This document shows, piece by piece, positions 7,396-17,056 of a DNA stretch of 56,119 nucleotides. Each line of letters opens with the position of its first letter. Positions within the stretch are counted from its first letter, which is position 1. The notes beneath the pieces are model-generated. The model saw only the letters and a program-made list of their open reading frames with translations. It was not told the origin of the DNA and searched no databases. Both the position numbers and the translations under genes were made by a program. This DNA is from Flavobacteriaceae bacterium (GTDB lineage Bacteria; Bacteroidota; Bacteroidia; Flavobacteriales; Flavobacteriaceae), in the NCBI GenBank assembly GCA_021648755.1, contig JAKISG010000015.1, forward strand, positions 1-56,119, written 5' to 3'.

Positions 7396-9738
7396 CTATT
7401 GTTTAATGATTTTAAATGACTTGGTAGATTTACTTGTTTGAATATTAATAAAGTAAATTCCGTTAGAAAAATTAGATAAGTCTAATGTTGAGTTTTGGTT
7501 TATAGTTGTTATTTGTTTTAATAACTGACCATTAATTGAGTATGCCGAAATAGTAGTTTTTTCGACCAAATTAGGAATTTCTATAGTTAATACATCATTT
7601 GGTGGGTTTGGATAAATAGCAATGCTTAATAATTCGTTATCTTCTATCGAAGCTACATTATTTGAAATTGTTCTAATTTTAAAATCATCAAAATAAAAAC
7701 CATCTTTTGTTTGACCACCGTCACTAACTAATTGAAATCTAAATTTAATTTGTTGTCCTAGGTAATCGTTCAAATCAATTTCTTCTTGCACCCAATCATT
7801 TTGTGAGCCACTGTACATTGGCTCTCCATCTATTCCTTGATTTTGATTACCTGTTTTAGTGAGTTTTCCACACTGTGGTGTCCAAGTAGTGCCATTGTCT
7901 GCTGAAATTTCAAACTGTACATAATCCCAGTCTGGCTCAATATCCCATTTGGTATAAAATGATACTTGTGCTGTTACTGTATTTGACAAGTCTATTGCAT
8001 CGGTTAATTCTATACTGCTATTTTCAAAATTGTCATAATCTCCGAAAGGAGAGTCTGTAATACTGCTTGATGCTGAATGGTAATCGCTAGTAGTTACATT
8101 CCAATTTGTAGTATTATAATTAGTTAGAGCATTGCCATTATCGGTAAAGGTTAATGTTGGAGATCCATAAATTTTTGTTATTATTTCTTCACTATCAAAT
8201 AAACCATTATTTAGTACTAGTTTATAAACTATTTCATCACCAATTTGAATTGCACTATCTAGCACAAATGAAAAGTCACCTGTTAATTCTTGTAATACAT
8301 TCATGTTATTATGATTATTTGTTGTTCCAACATTAATTAGATTAGTAGATATTGGAATAATGCTAACTGTAAAGTTTGCTGGTTCTTGTAATCCTAGTCT
8401 TTTAATAGTATACTCAAAATTACCAGTTAATGAATTAACAAAACTGTCTGATATATCTTTTAAATCTGCATAGTTAGTAATTAATTTTGCAGCCGTTAAA
8501 TTATGTAACATCATGCTTTTACAAATGGGTATAATATTACTTTCTAAAGGCCAAAAAGAGAATCCTACTTCTGGTGTAAATGAAAATATTTTATTTTTGG
8601 TTGACGTGTCTCCATACATCCAATCATCTGAATCTCCACCAACAGCATATAGGCTTGATGCTAATGTATTGGTATAACCATTATCGCTAACCATAATACT
8701 TGAGATAGCTTGGTAATAATCATCATCTGGTGTTGGTTGGTCAAAATCCCAACCAAACGGGTAAAGTAGCCAGCCGCCATGGGTATGGTTGTTTAAGCAA
8801 ATTTCAAAATGATGTTGTTCTGTAAACCATTTAATGGCTTGATTTTCGGTTTCTGAAAATGAAGAGACACCATGATATACATCACTAAAAGGGTCAGGTG
8901 ATGCTCCTAACTCACCCCAATGATAGGAATAGTTTCTATTATTATCTACTCCGAAACTACCGTCACCATTGTTTCTTCTATTTTTACGCCAAAACCCGCC
9001 TCCATTTGGGTTTGTAGTTTGGTTATGTCTGTAACCGTCAACATTTATTATTGGTATAAAGAACTGTTCGGTATGATCAACTATTGCTTTTATTTCGTTA
9101 TTGGTTGCATAGTTTTCTAATAGATACCACATATAAAATATTAATTGTTGCATAGACGCTGGTTCTCTAGCATGGTGTATTGCGGTAAATAACATTTCTG
9201 GTTCGTCTTCATCTATAGTTGGGTTGTCTGATATTTTTACCCAATGAATTGATCTACCTTCAAAAGTTGTAAAGTTTCCAATTGGCGATTTAACTGTAAT
9301 TAAATTTGGGAATAAATTTTGCATATCATCTAATTCTTGCAACATTTGGTCTAAAGTTAAAAAGCCTCCCATTGACCCTAAGTTAAAATTTTCAGGCGTA
9401 TTATATGTATTAGAACCACCACCACATGAGGCTGTTTTTTTTTGATTAACAGATTCTTTACGATTAGCAATATGTTTTTTCATGTCATCTATAGTTACTT
9501 TAACTCTATAACCTAAATTTCTTGCTAAGTTTATTTCGTATTCTGAAAAAACAGATTCTATAAATACATTTACTTTTTTATTTCCATGGTCTATATTAAC
9601 TCCTTTACTAATTAATAATTTTAAATCATCTGTATTGGAGTAATAAATTTTTGCTTGCATATATTTTTGTTCTTTATCTTGAGAGAATAAGGAACTCGAT
9701 ACTAAAAACAGTGTAATTAAAAATAGTTTAAATTGCAT
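7396..9738 (-). CDS. secreted M14 zinc carboxypeptidase with type IX sorting domain
   Basis: 780 residues. Residues 1-19 form a Sec signal peptide (LFLITLFLVSSSLFSQ). After a short pro-region, residues about 115-430 are an M14 catalytic domain: HHAREPAS near 186 gives the HxxE zinc ligands, NNHTHGGWL near 316 the third His, and TPEVGFSFWP near 389 the catalytic Glu. Residues about 560-695 form a MAM/jelly-roll-like domain (VQFEISADNGTTW). The last 75 residues (IAIYPNPPNDVLTI ... KSFKIIKQ) are a type A C-terminal sorting domain, so the enzyme is exported by the T9SS. It removes C-terminal residues from peptides outside the cell or on its surface. Confidence 0.92.
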   Translation of the reverse strand: MQFKLFLITLFLVSSSLFSQDKEQKYMQAKIYYSNTDDLKLLISKGVNIDHGNKKVNVFIESVFSEYEINLARNLGYRVKVTIDDMKKHIANRKESVNQKKTASCGGGSNTYNTPENFNLGSMGGFLTLDQMLQELDDMQNLFPNLITVKSPIGNFTTFEGRSIHWVKISDNPTIDEDEPEMLFTAIHHAREPASMQQLIFYMWYLLENYATNNEIKAIVDHTEQFFIPIINVDGYRHNQTTNPNGGGFWRKNRRNNGDGSFGVDNNRNYSYHWGELGASPDPFSDVYHGVSSFSETENQAIKWFTEQHHFEICLNNHTHGGWLLYPFGWDFDQPTPDDDYYQAISSIMVSDNGYTNTLASSLYAVGGDSDDWMYGDTSTKNKIFSFTPEVGFSFWPLESNIIPICKSMMLHNLTAAKLITNYADLKDISDSFVNSLTGNFEYTIKRLGLQEPANFTVSIIPISTNLINVGTTNNHNNMNVLQELTGDFSFVLDSAIQIGDEIVYKLVLNNGLFDSEEIITKIYGSPTLTFTDNGNALTNYNTTNWNVTTSDYHSASSSITDSPFGDYDNFENSSIELTDAIDLSNTVTAQVSFYTKWDIEPDWDYVQFEISADNGTTWTPQCGKLTKTGNQNQGIDGEPMYSGSQNDWVQEEIDLNDYLGQQIKFRFQLVSDGGQTKDGFYFDDFKIRTISNNVASIEDNELLSIAIYPNPPNDVLTIEIPNLVEKTTISAYSINGQLLKQITTINQNSTLDLSNFSNGIYFINIQTSKSTKSFKIIKQ

Positions 9739-9757
9739 AAATAGATATTTAAAGCCT

Positions 9758-9765
9758 CAAAAATA
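9758..9765 (-). promoter_or_regulatory. -7 promoter element of the M14 peptidase gene
   Basis: Minus strand reads TATTTTTG, a TAnnTTTG match 20 bp before the start codon. The -33 region shows no clear TTTG. Confidence 0.4.
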
Positions 9766-9992
9766 ATACTTTTTTAGGTAAATTAAAGCTTGTTGTTACT
9801 TTAAACAGTTCTTATTTAATATACCCTAGTTATTTTATAAAAAAAATAGTTTTTTTTTATTGTGTTTTGCTTTTATTGACTAATGATTCTAAGTACATAC
9901 TTACGGAGTATTTTTAGTTGTTTGTTTATTTAAAAATTACAAGAGAACACTTACCTCTTTTTAATATTCTACGTTTATTTATAATTAACTTT

Positions 9993-10841
9993 TTAAATAT
10001 GCTTAGATTCTAATATAGTTATATATGCATTAGGATCAATGGTATAAATAATATTTTCTATTAAAAATAATTTTTTAGTGCTTTTAGTAATGATTGTCAT
10101 TTTTTTGTTTGAATCTAGATGCACTAATTTGACAATATCATTAGTGATAAATTTATTGTTAGAAATTTCTTTTTGAATTTGTTTATTTTTTGTAGAAAAA
10201 ATTAAGATTGTTTTATTTTGTACATTTTTTTTAATAAAATAATCAATTGTTTTGCTAATTGCTACAATGGCAATAATACAGTAAGCTGCCATAGTAAAGT
10301 CTTGAAATATAATAACTCCTAATAATACAATGATGCCGTCAATAATTAAAATTAATTGGCTAAATGGTAATTTTATTTTTTTTGAAATAATACGAACTAA
10401 GATATCATTTCCTCCAGTTGTAGCACCGGCATTCATCACTATAGAAACGGATGATCCAATTAAAACACCACCAAAAATAGCTGAAACTAAAACATCTTTA
10501 ACAAAAATTCTATCAGCAATTAGTAATGTTGTAGCATCTATAAAAAAGGATACTAATATCATAGAAAAAGCGGTTTTAAAACCTGTTTTTTTACCAAGAA
10601 CCTTGGTGCCCCAAAGTAATAATGGCATATTAATAAATAAAGAAGTCACTCCTACTGAAATACCTGTAATCTCATGAATAACAATGCTTAACCCTATAAT
10701 ACCTCCTGGTACAATATCATGTGGTACAATAAAAAAAGAGTAGCCTACAGCTAAGATTAAAGATCCTAAAAATACTTGTGAGTAACTTTTTAGTTCAAGT
10801 AATTTATTTTTTCTATTTCTAAATAATATTATTGTGTTCAT
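9993..10841 (-). CDS. YitT family membrane protein (DUF161/DUF2179)
   Basis: 282 residues with about five or six hydrophobic segments in the first 200 (for example FLGSLILAVGYSFFIVP, GIIGLSIVIHEITG, FGGVLIGSSVSIVMNAGATT) and a soluble C-terminal DUF2179 domain (about 200-280). The motif SIVMNAGATTGGNDIL is typical of YitT proteins. Substrate and function of the family are unknown; a transport role is often suggested. An intrinsic terminator ends only about 10 nt before its start codon, behind a small upstream ORF, so expression is probably set by readthrough. Confidence 0.85.
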   Translation of the reverse strand: MNTIILFRNRKNKLLELKSYSQVFLGSLILAVGYSFFIVPHDIVPGGIIGLSIVIHEITGISVGVTSLFINMPLLLWGTKVLGKKTGFKTAFSMILVSFFIDATTLLIADRIFVKDVLVSAIFGGVLIGSSVSIVMNAGATTGGNDILVRIISKKIKLPFSQLILIIDGIIVLLGVIIFQDFTMAAYCIIAIVAISKTIDYFIKKNVQNKTILIFSTKNKQIQKEISNNKFITNDIVKLVHLDSNKKMTIITKSTKKLFLIENIIYTIDPNAYITILESKHI

Positions 10842-10849
10842 TGTTTAAT

Positions 10850-10892
10850 TTTAAAAAAAAATCCTCTTTGATTTTGATATCAAAGAGGATTT
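10850..10892 (-). terminator. intrinsic terminator directly in front of the YitT gene
   Basis: A perfect 14-bp stem (AAATCCTCTTTGAT at 10859-10872 against ATCAAAGAGGATTT at 10879-10892, 6-nt loop) is followed on the minus strand by a run of T residues at 10851-10860. The YitT ATG is at 10841, so the hairpin sits in that gene's leader, as in an attenuator. Confidence 0.8.
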
Positions 10893-10912
10893 AAAATTAT
10901 TTTATTATTTTA

Positions 10913-10984
10913 TTATTCCCTTTGAAAGTGGTTTGTAATGGTACAGTTTTTATGCATCTTTAATGTATTTTTTATATTTTTCAT
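10913..10984 (-). CDS. tiny ORF (23 aa), candidate leader peptide
   Basis: An ATG at 10984 begins a 23-codon ORF ending with codons for HFQRE and TAA; its stop lies 21 bp before the terminator stem. The stretch TTTCAAAGG in its last codons is complementary, with one bulge, to the 5' arm of that terminator (CCTCTTTGA), so pairing here could block the terminator. Translation is unproven. The spacing is what a leader peptide needs. Confidence 0.4.
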   Translation of the reverse strand: MKNIKNTLKMHKNCTITNHFQRE

Positions 10985-11012
10985 ATTAATTAGTTTAAGT
11001 TATTCCATAAAA

Positions 11013-11046
11013 AAAAGCGTTCCTTAATTATTTAGAGGAACGCTTT
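11013..11046 (-). terminator. intrinsic terminator upstream of the second tiny ORF
   Basis: A perfect 12-bp stem (AAAAGCGTTCCT against AGGAACGCTTTT) with a 10-nt loop, followed on the minus strand by a T run. It could end transcripts from the eCIS operon (last stop at 11233) or from the small promoter at 11145-11152. Confidence 0.8.
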
Positions 11047-11074
11047 TAATATTTTTATATATTATAATATGCCT

Positions 11075-11134
11075 CTACCAATAGAATTTCTTCAATTGCA
11101 TTAATTTAATAATATGTAAGCACGTTTGTTTCAT
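11075..11134 (-). CDS. tiny ORF (19 aa) ending Phe-Tyr-Trp, candidate leader peptide
   Basis: ATG 11134 opens a 19-codon ORF whose last residues are KKFYW before TAG; an internal Met at codon 12 would give MQLKKFYW. The stop-codon region TAGAGG is exactly complementary to CCTCTA in the 5' arm/loop of the terminator that follows, an antiterminator-like arrangement. With the promoter box at 11145-11152 it makes a self-contained transcript of about 125 nt. It may instead be a small regulatory RNA. Confidence 0.4.
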   Translation of the reverse strand: MKQTCLHIIKLMQLKKFYW

Positions 11135-11144
11135 AATTTCATTG

Positions 11145-11152
11145 CAAAGGTA
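11145..11152 (-). promoter_or_regulatory. -7 promoter element before the tandem leader ORFs
   Basis: Minus strand reads TACCTTTG (TAnnTTTG). Transcription would start near 11138, almost at the first tiny ORF. Apart from the two small ORFs and two terminators, the 390-bp gap 10842-11232 holds nothing else that I can see. Confidence 0.5.
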
Positions 11153-11232
11153 AAATTAATATTTAAATAATGGTATTTTTTTTATTTTTTTTCTAAAAAT
11201 ACTTAAAGTATATACCAGCCTTTGATTTGTAA

Positions 11233-12552
11233 CTAATTAAAAGTCTTTCCTTCTTTTAAATATTCTTTTTTAATTCCTTTTAAAATATAGGCTTCTTTTA
11301 TTTCTTTGTCATTATTGGCTAAAGTTTCTAAGCATGCATATTGTACTACATTTACAATATTAGATCCTGTTATAGTATATTTTCTAGAGAGTTCTTCTAA
11401 GAATATTGATTTTTCTAAGGGTATATTTTTGGGTAAATTATTTTTCCATAAACGTAACCGTTCTGCTTGTTTTGGCATTTCAAATTCTATCATAGATTGA
11501 AATCTTCTTGAAAATGCAGTATCTATATTATTCTTAAAGTTAGAGGCTAATATTACTAAACTTGGGTGTGCTTCTATACGTTGTAATAAATAGGAGACTT
11601 CTCGGTTTGCGTGTTTATCATGTGCATCACGAACATTGGTTCGTTTACCAAAAATAGAGTCTGCTTCGTCGAAAAATAAAATCCAATCTTTATTAATCGC
11701 TTTATCGAATAAATTAGATAGGTTTTTTTCGGTTTCGCCAATATATTTTGAGACTACCATTGATAAATCTATTCGATACACATCTTTGTTTATATATTTA
11801 CCTAACAAACTTGCTGTTAATGTTTTACCAGTTCCTGGGAGACCATGAAACATAACGCGATAGCCTGGTTTTATTTTTCCTTTCATCTTCCAACTATGCA
11901 TTAAAGTATCGTTATGTTTTAACCACGTTTCTATTTCTTTTATTTCATGAATGGTTTTTTTATTTAATATTAAATCATTCCAAACTAATTCTGTTTCTAT
12001 TAATTTTGCAGGAAATTCTTGACTTAATTGTGGTTTTAATATTCGACCACTAATAAATAATTCTAGATATTCTTGATCTATAATAAGTCGCCCGCTCATT
12101 TTTGGTTCTCCTGTTGGTACAGATTCTAAATAAATTATTTTTTGTTGAAATAAAATCGATTGCTGAAAAAGAAAATCCATACCTTTAATTCGTTTTTCTA
12201 AATCAACACCAAATAAAACATATAATATGGTTTCGCCTGTTGGTAAAATTCCTCTATGATTTTTTCCTTTTACACCTCCAAATTCTATGAATTCTCCTCC
12301 TTTAGGGAATACTTTTAAAAAAATTGACGCTAAAAAATTTGGTGAAATATGTGGTACGAGAAGTAATAGTAAACTAATAATTTCATTAATTGATAATTGT
12401 TTTTTTTTTATAAAATCAGTTAATTCGTTTTTAGTTAATTTATTAACATCAAGTGTAGGAAATACTAAATTTCCCAAATTATATTCTTTTTTAAGACGAT
12501 ATGTTATAACTTCTCTTAAGTAAGAGAATAAGGTTTTGAAATTAGGATTCAT
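11233..12552 (-). CDS. eCIS AAA+ ATPase (Afp15/Pvc15-like)
   Basis: 439 residues. The N-terminal ~190 residues are a family-specific domain, followed by a AAA+ module: Walker A GLPGTGKT near 236, Walker B ILFFDEADS near 291, sensor region LVILASNFKNNIDTAFSRRF and second-region arginines in the SRRFQSM motif. It is the last gene of the eCIS operon, as Afp15 is near the end of the antifeeding prophage cluster. In the PVC/Afp systems this ATPase is needed for assembly or cargo loading but is not part of the finished particle (family knowledge). A separate terminator follows after about 190 bp. Confidence 0.92.
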   Translation of the reverse strand: MNPNFKTLFSYLREVITYRLKKEYNLGNLVFPTLDVNKLTKNELTDFIKKKQLSINEIISLLLLLVPHISPNFLASIFLKVFPKGGEFIEFGGVKGKNHRGILPTGETILYVLFGVDLEKRIKGMDFLFQQSILFQQKIIYLESVPTGEPKMSGRLIIDQEYLELFISGRILKPQLSQEFPAKLIETELVWNDLILNKKTIHEIKEIETWLKHNDTLMHSWKMKGKIKPGYRVMFHGLPGTGKTLTASLLGKYINKDVYRIDLSMVVSKYIGETEKNLSNLFDKAINKDWILFFDEADSIFGKRTNVRDAHDKHANREVSYLLQRIEAHPSLVILASNFKNNIDTAFSRRFQSMIEFEMPKQAERLRLWKNNLPKNIPLEKSIFLEELSRKYTITGSNIVNVVQYACLETLANNDKEIKEAYILKGIKKEYLKEGKTFN

Positions 12553-12593
12553 CTATTTTTATATTTTTATCTGTAATTTTTATTTTTACTTGA

Positions 12594-13157
12594 TTATTTA
12601 CTTGTTAGTAATATTTCCATTAATTGAAAAACTGGACCTTGAAGACCACTATTATCATCTAAATAAGATGTTATTGTTAATCTTAATTTATTTTTAACCC
12701 AAAAAGATTTACTAAAGTTTTGATATGGCTTATTAAAAACTGAATCTGACGTTTCTACTTTGGGCTTTCCTAATAAATCTGTAAAATGTTTAATAACTTC
12801 GTTATATACAAGATTAAATGTTTTTAAATATTTCTTTAAATTATTATTTTCAATCAATCCAAAAAAATCAAATAATTCCTTACCTCCATCTTTTTTCCAA
12901 TAATATTTTGGATATGCTTTAAATAATAATTTTATTCTATCTACTTTTTTAACTTCTTTATTAAATCCGTAGTATAATATTAGGTCTTCTGTTTCTCCAA
13001 CTTCAAAGTAATATTTATAATGAGACAAAGAGCCTATTTTTTTTTTAAAGTTATTGCCTTCTTTATGCTCTACAGTTTTTAAATTATCTCCAATATTAAC
13101 ACCTCTAAATAAAATACTTTCTTCTTTTATGATGTCGTTAAAAATTTCATTTATCAT
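12594..13157 (-). CDS. unknown 187-aa protein within the eCIS operon
   Basis: 187 residues, Lys-rich and soluble, without signal peptide or membrane segment. I do not recognise a family. The ORF uses ordinary codons and is preceded by a 135-bp AT-rich gap. It stands between the large DUF4157 protein and the ATPase. A cytosolic protein directly after a nuclease-like cargo gene could be its immunity protein or loading chaperone; this rests on position only. The gap before it contains two copies of TTATAAAATTGT about 20 bp apart. Confidence 0.55.
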   Translation of the reverse strand: MINEIFNDIIKEESILFRGVNIGDNLKTVEHKEGNNFKKKIGSLSHYKYYFEVGETEDLILYYGFNKEVKKVDRIKLLFKAYPKYYWKKDGGKELFDFFGLIENNNLKKYLKTFNLVYNEVIKHFTDLLGKPKVETSDSVFNKPYQNFSKSFWVKNKLRLTITSYLDDNSGLQGPVFQLMEILLTSK

Positions 13158-13292
13158 TATATTTTTTTTTATAATTTATTAATTCTTTTTTATAAAATTG
13201 TTTTTATTACCTTATAAAATTGTGCTGTTCTATTTTTCATCATTTAAAAATTACAATAACTAACTTATGTTATTATCTGTTTTTTCTGTTTT

Positions 13293-16200
13293 TTAATCAA
13301 TTATTTCATCTTTTTTATCTCTAGCTACACCTTTTGCAATATTCACAACATCAATTTCTGGATAAATGACTTCAATATCATCAAATGACATATCAAAAGA
13401 TTCTCCTTCGCGATAATGAATTGGAAAATTTATACCAAAATTGATGTCAGATCCCCATTCAAAAGAAGCTAAATTATAACGCCAAGTTTCAGAAATTGAT
13501 AAAAAACCAATACCTAAACTAGCTCTTAAAAATGCATTTAAATCGAATGTAAATTTAGGGTTAACCATTATACTTCCATTTGCATCTATCGCTAGACCTG
13601 TTTGTGGACTCCAATTTACATCGACAGATGCTAAAGCTTCTCCTTCTAAACCTAACGTCCCTGCTAACTCTATTCCTCCTGAAATACTTGCTACTGCAAC
13701 ACTAACTCCTAAGCCTAAATCGCCTCTTAACGTAAGTCCTGCGTCTGCTGGAATTCCAAATTCTCCCTGCCCTGCTACAGTTGTTTCATCTTCTCGGTCT
13801 GGATTGTAGGTTATTTCAGCAGAAAGATCTCGTAATTGCCCTGGTCCAAATCCTGCTTTAAAATCTAAGCCTCCTCCTATTTGCGCTACTAGACCTACAC
13901 TTCGTGGACCTAAAGGAATTGCAAATAATGGAATTTCAATGGTTGGTACAGTAAATAAATTTTTTGTAAATTCTTTCCTTGGAAATACATCATAGGTATC
14001 TGTTTCTAATCTTGCTGTAACTTCCATTTCTCCATTTGGTAAAAATTTAACGTCTGCTGTTGCTGCAAGCCAAGGTGTTAATTGTAATGTTAAACTTCCT
14101 CCTCCATAAAGACGCATTATATCGCCTGGGTCACCTATTGGCTCTCCATTTTCGTCAATAGTCTTATTAGTTGCACCAACTTTTACACTACCACTAAGCA
14201 TTCCTCTTGAGTAAGCTACATTTCCTTCTAAAGTTAAGGCTCCATTATCATAAGCGACTGTTAATGATGAATTTACTCCTGGAATATCTGGTTGTGCAGT
14301 ACCTGAGACCATAATGCTATAGTCTTCTTCTCCATTTTGTTTAGAAATTATTGCTGAAACTGACCCTCCTCGGATACCTGGAATATCATTTTTTAGTTGA
14401 AATTCACCTCCTATTGAAAATCCTTCATCATTATACAAAACTTCCATAGTTCCTTGTTGAACTCCTGGAATATCTAATTCTGCTTCACCAGAAACATTAA
14501 AATTACCTTCACTATATGTTGCTGTAACAGTTGCGCTTTTAACACCTCTTACTTTGCCTTCAGAAATTCCTATAATTCCTGTTACGGTTAATATTTCATT
14601 TTCGTAAGAAACTTCAACACTTGCTGGATCAAAAAGTTTAGAATCAAAATTAAATTCACCTACTAATGCAAAGCCTCTTTCTGTAGAAAAATCACCTTTT
14701 AAAACCCCTTCTCCAACATTGTTAATTCCAAAATTCATTTCTCCATTTATTGCAAACCCTTCTGTTCCAGCTGATACTTCGAGTGATGAACTTTTAACTT
14801 CAAATGGTGAAGGGAAATTATAATCGCTTTTTTGAAATATTTTACGTAACCTTGCTCCTTGTTCATCAATAACTAATTCAATTTCTGTATCTCCAATTAA
14901 TGGAATTGAAGGTAATAATGTTCCTCTTGCTTTCATTCCAATATCATCATCTAATTCTGATGTTGGCAGGGTAATTGGACTCATATATTTAAAATTTAAG
15001 GCATGCAAATTAGCTTGAACTACTGAACTTTTTTCAATATAACCACCATAAGATATTCCGTTCATTGGTCTAATTGTGTAAGCTAAATTTGTTTTTTGTC
15101 TAATTAACCCTTTTGAACCTGGAAAAGCAGTACAAATAATTGATCCTGTTCCTCCTTGGTTTCCTTCTCCAGACGATGAATTATATAATACCGAATTAAT
15201 TAATATTTTTGCACCACCTCTTCGTCCAATAAAAACATTTAGTCCATCTTTTCTTCCTGTATCATTTGCTGCTTCATCCCAAGGAATACGTATTGGCAAT
15301 CCTCCAGACAGACCTGTAAATAATAATAATTCATTTGGGCTACCTCTTAATCCTGCTGTATCAACTTCGGATTCGGTTAAAAATTTTAAACCACTTAAAT
15401 GATCTCCATTTTGAATTTGACTTAATTCCCAATTAGTTTCTGGATTACCAACAACACTTAAACTATCATCAGCAACGACTCCATTTTGAAATGTCATTGT
15501 ATAATTCGTTTTAGCATCAGTATATGATTCTGGTGGATTAATTAAACTTTCTCTACCTAAATGCATTAATTCTTCTACTTTTGATTTTCTAGAATTTTTA
15601 ATTTTTCCTCCTGAAGAGAGATTTGCCGAAGATTCTAACATCCACATATTATTAATATCAGTCTCTGCTCCTCCAATTTGAATTTCTGTTTTATGATCTA
15701 TCTGATGCGGTTTAAAGACACCACTATCTAACCAATATGGTCTAGAAACTCTCCTTTTAATATCATTCATACTACCAAAGATCACTCCTGAATCTCCATT
15801 ATCTTGATAACCAGATCTTCTTTGCTCTCTTTTTGAACCTCCTTTTAAGGTTAAATAAAATATTTGCTGTCCGTTAAATTGCAAATTTGGCGCTTTACTA
15901 TTTGCTGCATAGGTTGTAAATGCAGTTGTAAACCCTGTTCCACTCATTGCTGCAGTTATCCAGTGAGACGTATGGTTATCATTTCTTAGAAAACCTCCTT
16001 TTGGAATTGTAAAACTCGTTGTTGGCCCAAACGCTGCTTTAAAAGATGGTACTGGTAAACTCGGCATTATAATTGTTTTATTTTGGGTGTTTATTGTTCC
16101 TTTTTCTGTGTGTGTGTATTCATTTGTTGGTGCTACTGGTTCATCTGTTTGTTGTGTATTTAAATCGGAAGTGTTATTTTCTTCTTTCTGAATCGTTTTT

Positions 16201-17012
16201 TGTTGTACAGAAGAAGAAGAAGACGTTCCCTGCTGCACCGTATGCGTTAACTCATGCGCTAACAAATGTTTACCTGAATCACTTGACGGATTGTATTTGC
16301 CTTCATTAAAATAAATATCATTGCCGTTGGTAAATGCTTGTGAACCTAAATTTTTGTTCATTTGTACGGCGTTACTATCGTTATGCACTCTAACGTCACC
16401 GAAATCTGAACCGAAACCAGATTCCATTTCATTTTTGGTGTTTGTTGCTAGTGGGCTTCCCCCTCCTTTATTTAAATTAGATTCTATAGATGTATTTCCT
16501 ATTTCTCCGCTAGATTTCATTTGTACTTTTTGCACTTCCTCTTCTTCTTTTTCTTGAATTTCTTCGTCTTCTTTAGTTTGTACTTCTTCGTCTTCCTTAG
16601 ACTGTATTTCTTCTTCTTTTAACTGGACATCTTCCTCTTCTTTTTCTTGTACTTTTTCATCTTCTTTACTTTGTACTTCTTCTTCTTTTGTTTGTACCTC
16701 TTCTTCTGGTTGCTTTTGAATAGTATCTATTGGCTTTAATTGTACAACAGGTGTAATACTTTCTACTAACGGTTTTTCTTGAATTGTTTCGTCAGATTGT
16801 TTTTGAATACTAGGGCTTGGTGCTATAAATGCTGTTGTTGATTCGTTGCCTTTAGCAACTACGGTATCTGCCATTTTATCGGCTTCTACTTCATATTTAT
16901 CGCCTGGTTTACCTATGTTTAGTTTTGGTTGGATAAAACTAGTATTTCCTTTATTAAAAAGGTTTGTGCTTTTTGTTGCTTTATTGGTATGTGCATTTGA
17001 TGTTTTAAACAT
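13293..17012 (-). CDS. eCIS-associated DUF4157 protein with HNH-like motif and beta repeats, probable cargo toxin
   Basis: 1239 residues. Residues about 28-52 (FIQPKLNIGKPGDKYEVEAD) are the leader found in front of eCIS core DUF4157 domains. Residues about 100-165 are Glu/Lys-rich 7-8-residue repeats (VQTKEDEE type). DUF4157 spans about 190-260 and ends in HLLAHELTHTVQQG, a HExxH metallopeptidase-like helix. QIDHKTEIQIGG near 440 with NNMWMLESSANLSSGG about 15 residues on resembles an HNH/colicin-type nuclease core (DH...N...N). Residues about 640-1150 are tandem beta-rich repeats, each with a YxxGxFxxxGE-like strand and GxxxG turns, perhaps a needle-like or pore-like scaffold. DUF4157 marks eCIS cargo. 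The toxic activity is inference and could be nuclease, protease or only structural. Confidence 0.8.
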   Translation of the reverse strand: MFKTSNAHTNKATKSTNLFNKGNTSFIQPKLNIGKPGDKYEVEADKMADTVVAKGNESTTAFIAPSPSIQKQSDETIQEKPLVESITPVVQLKPIDTIQKQPEEEVQTKEEEVQSKEDEKVQEKEEEDVQLKEEEIQSKEDEEVQTKEDEEIQEKEEEEVQKVQMKSSGEIGNTSIESNLNKGGGSPLATNTKNEMESGFGSDFGDVRVHNDSNAVQMNKNLGSQAFTNGNDIYFNEGKYNPSSDSGKHLLAHELTHTVQQGTSSSSSVQQKTIQKEENNTSDLNTQQTDEPVAPTNEYTHTEKGTINTQNKTIIMPSLPVPSFKAAFGPTTSFTIPKGGFLRNDNHTSHWITAAMSGTGFTTAFTTYAANSKAPNLQFNGQQIFYLTLKGGSKREQRRSGYQDNGDSGVIFGSMNDIKRRVSRPYWLDSGVFKPHQIDHKTEIQIGGAETDINNMWMLESSANLSSGGKIKNSRKSKVEELMHLGRESLINPPESYTDAKTNYTMTFQNGVVADDSLSVVGNPETNWELSQIQNGDHLSGLKFLTESEVDTAGLRGSPNELLLFTGLSGGLPIRIPWDEAANDTGRKDGLNVFIGRRGGAKILINSVLYNSSSGEGNQGGTGSIICTAFPGSKGLIRQKTNLAYTIRPMNGISYGGYIEKSSVVQANLHALNFKYMSPITLPTSELDDDIGMKARGTLLPSIPLIGDTEIELVIDEQGARLRKIFQKSDYNFPSPFEVKSSSLEVSAGTEGFAINGEMNFGINNVGEGVLKGDFSTERGFALVGEFNFDSKLFDPASVEVSYENEILTVTGIIGISEGKVRGVKSATVTATYSEGNFNVSGEAELDIPGVQQGTMEVLYNDEGFSIGGEFQLKNDIPGIRGGSVSAIISKQNGEEDYSIMVSGTAQPDIPGVNSSLTVAYDNGALTLEGNVAYSRGMLSGSVKVGATNKTIDENGEPIGDPGDIMRLYGGGSLTLQLTPWLAATADVKFLPNGEMEVTARLETDTYDVFPRKEFTKNLFTVPTIEIPLFAIPLGPRSVGLVAQIGGGLDFKAGFGPGQLRDLSAEITYNPDREDETTVAGQGEFGIPADAGLTLRGDLGLGVSVAVASISGGIELAGTLGLEGEALASVDVNWSPQTGLAIDANGSIMVNPKFTFDLNAFLRASLGIGFLSISETWRYNLASFEWGSDINFGINFPIHYREGESFDMSFDDIEVIYPEIDVVNIAKGVARDKKDEIID

Positions 17013-17056
17013 AATCTATACTACTGAAAAAAAATTCTATAATAAATCCTAAAACT

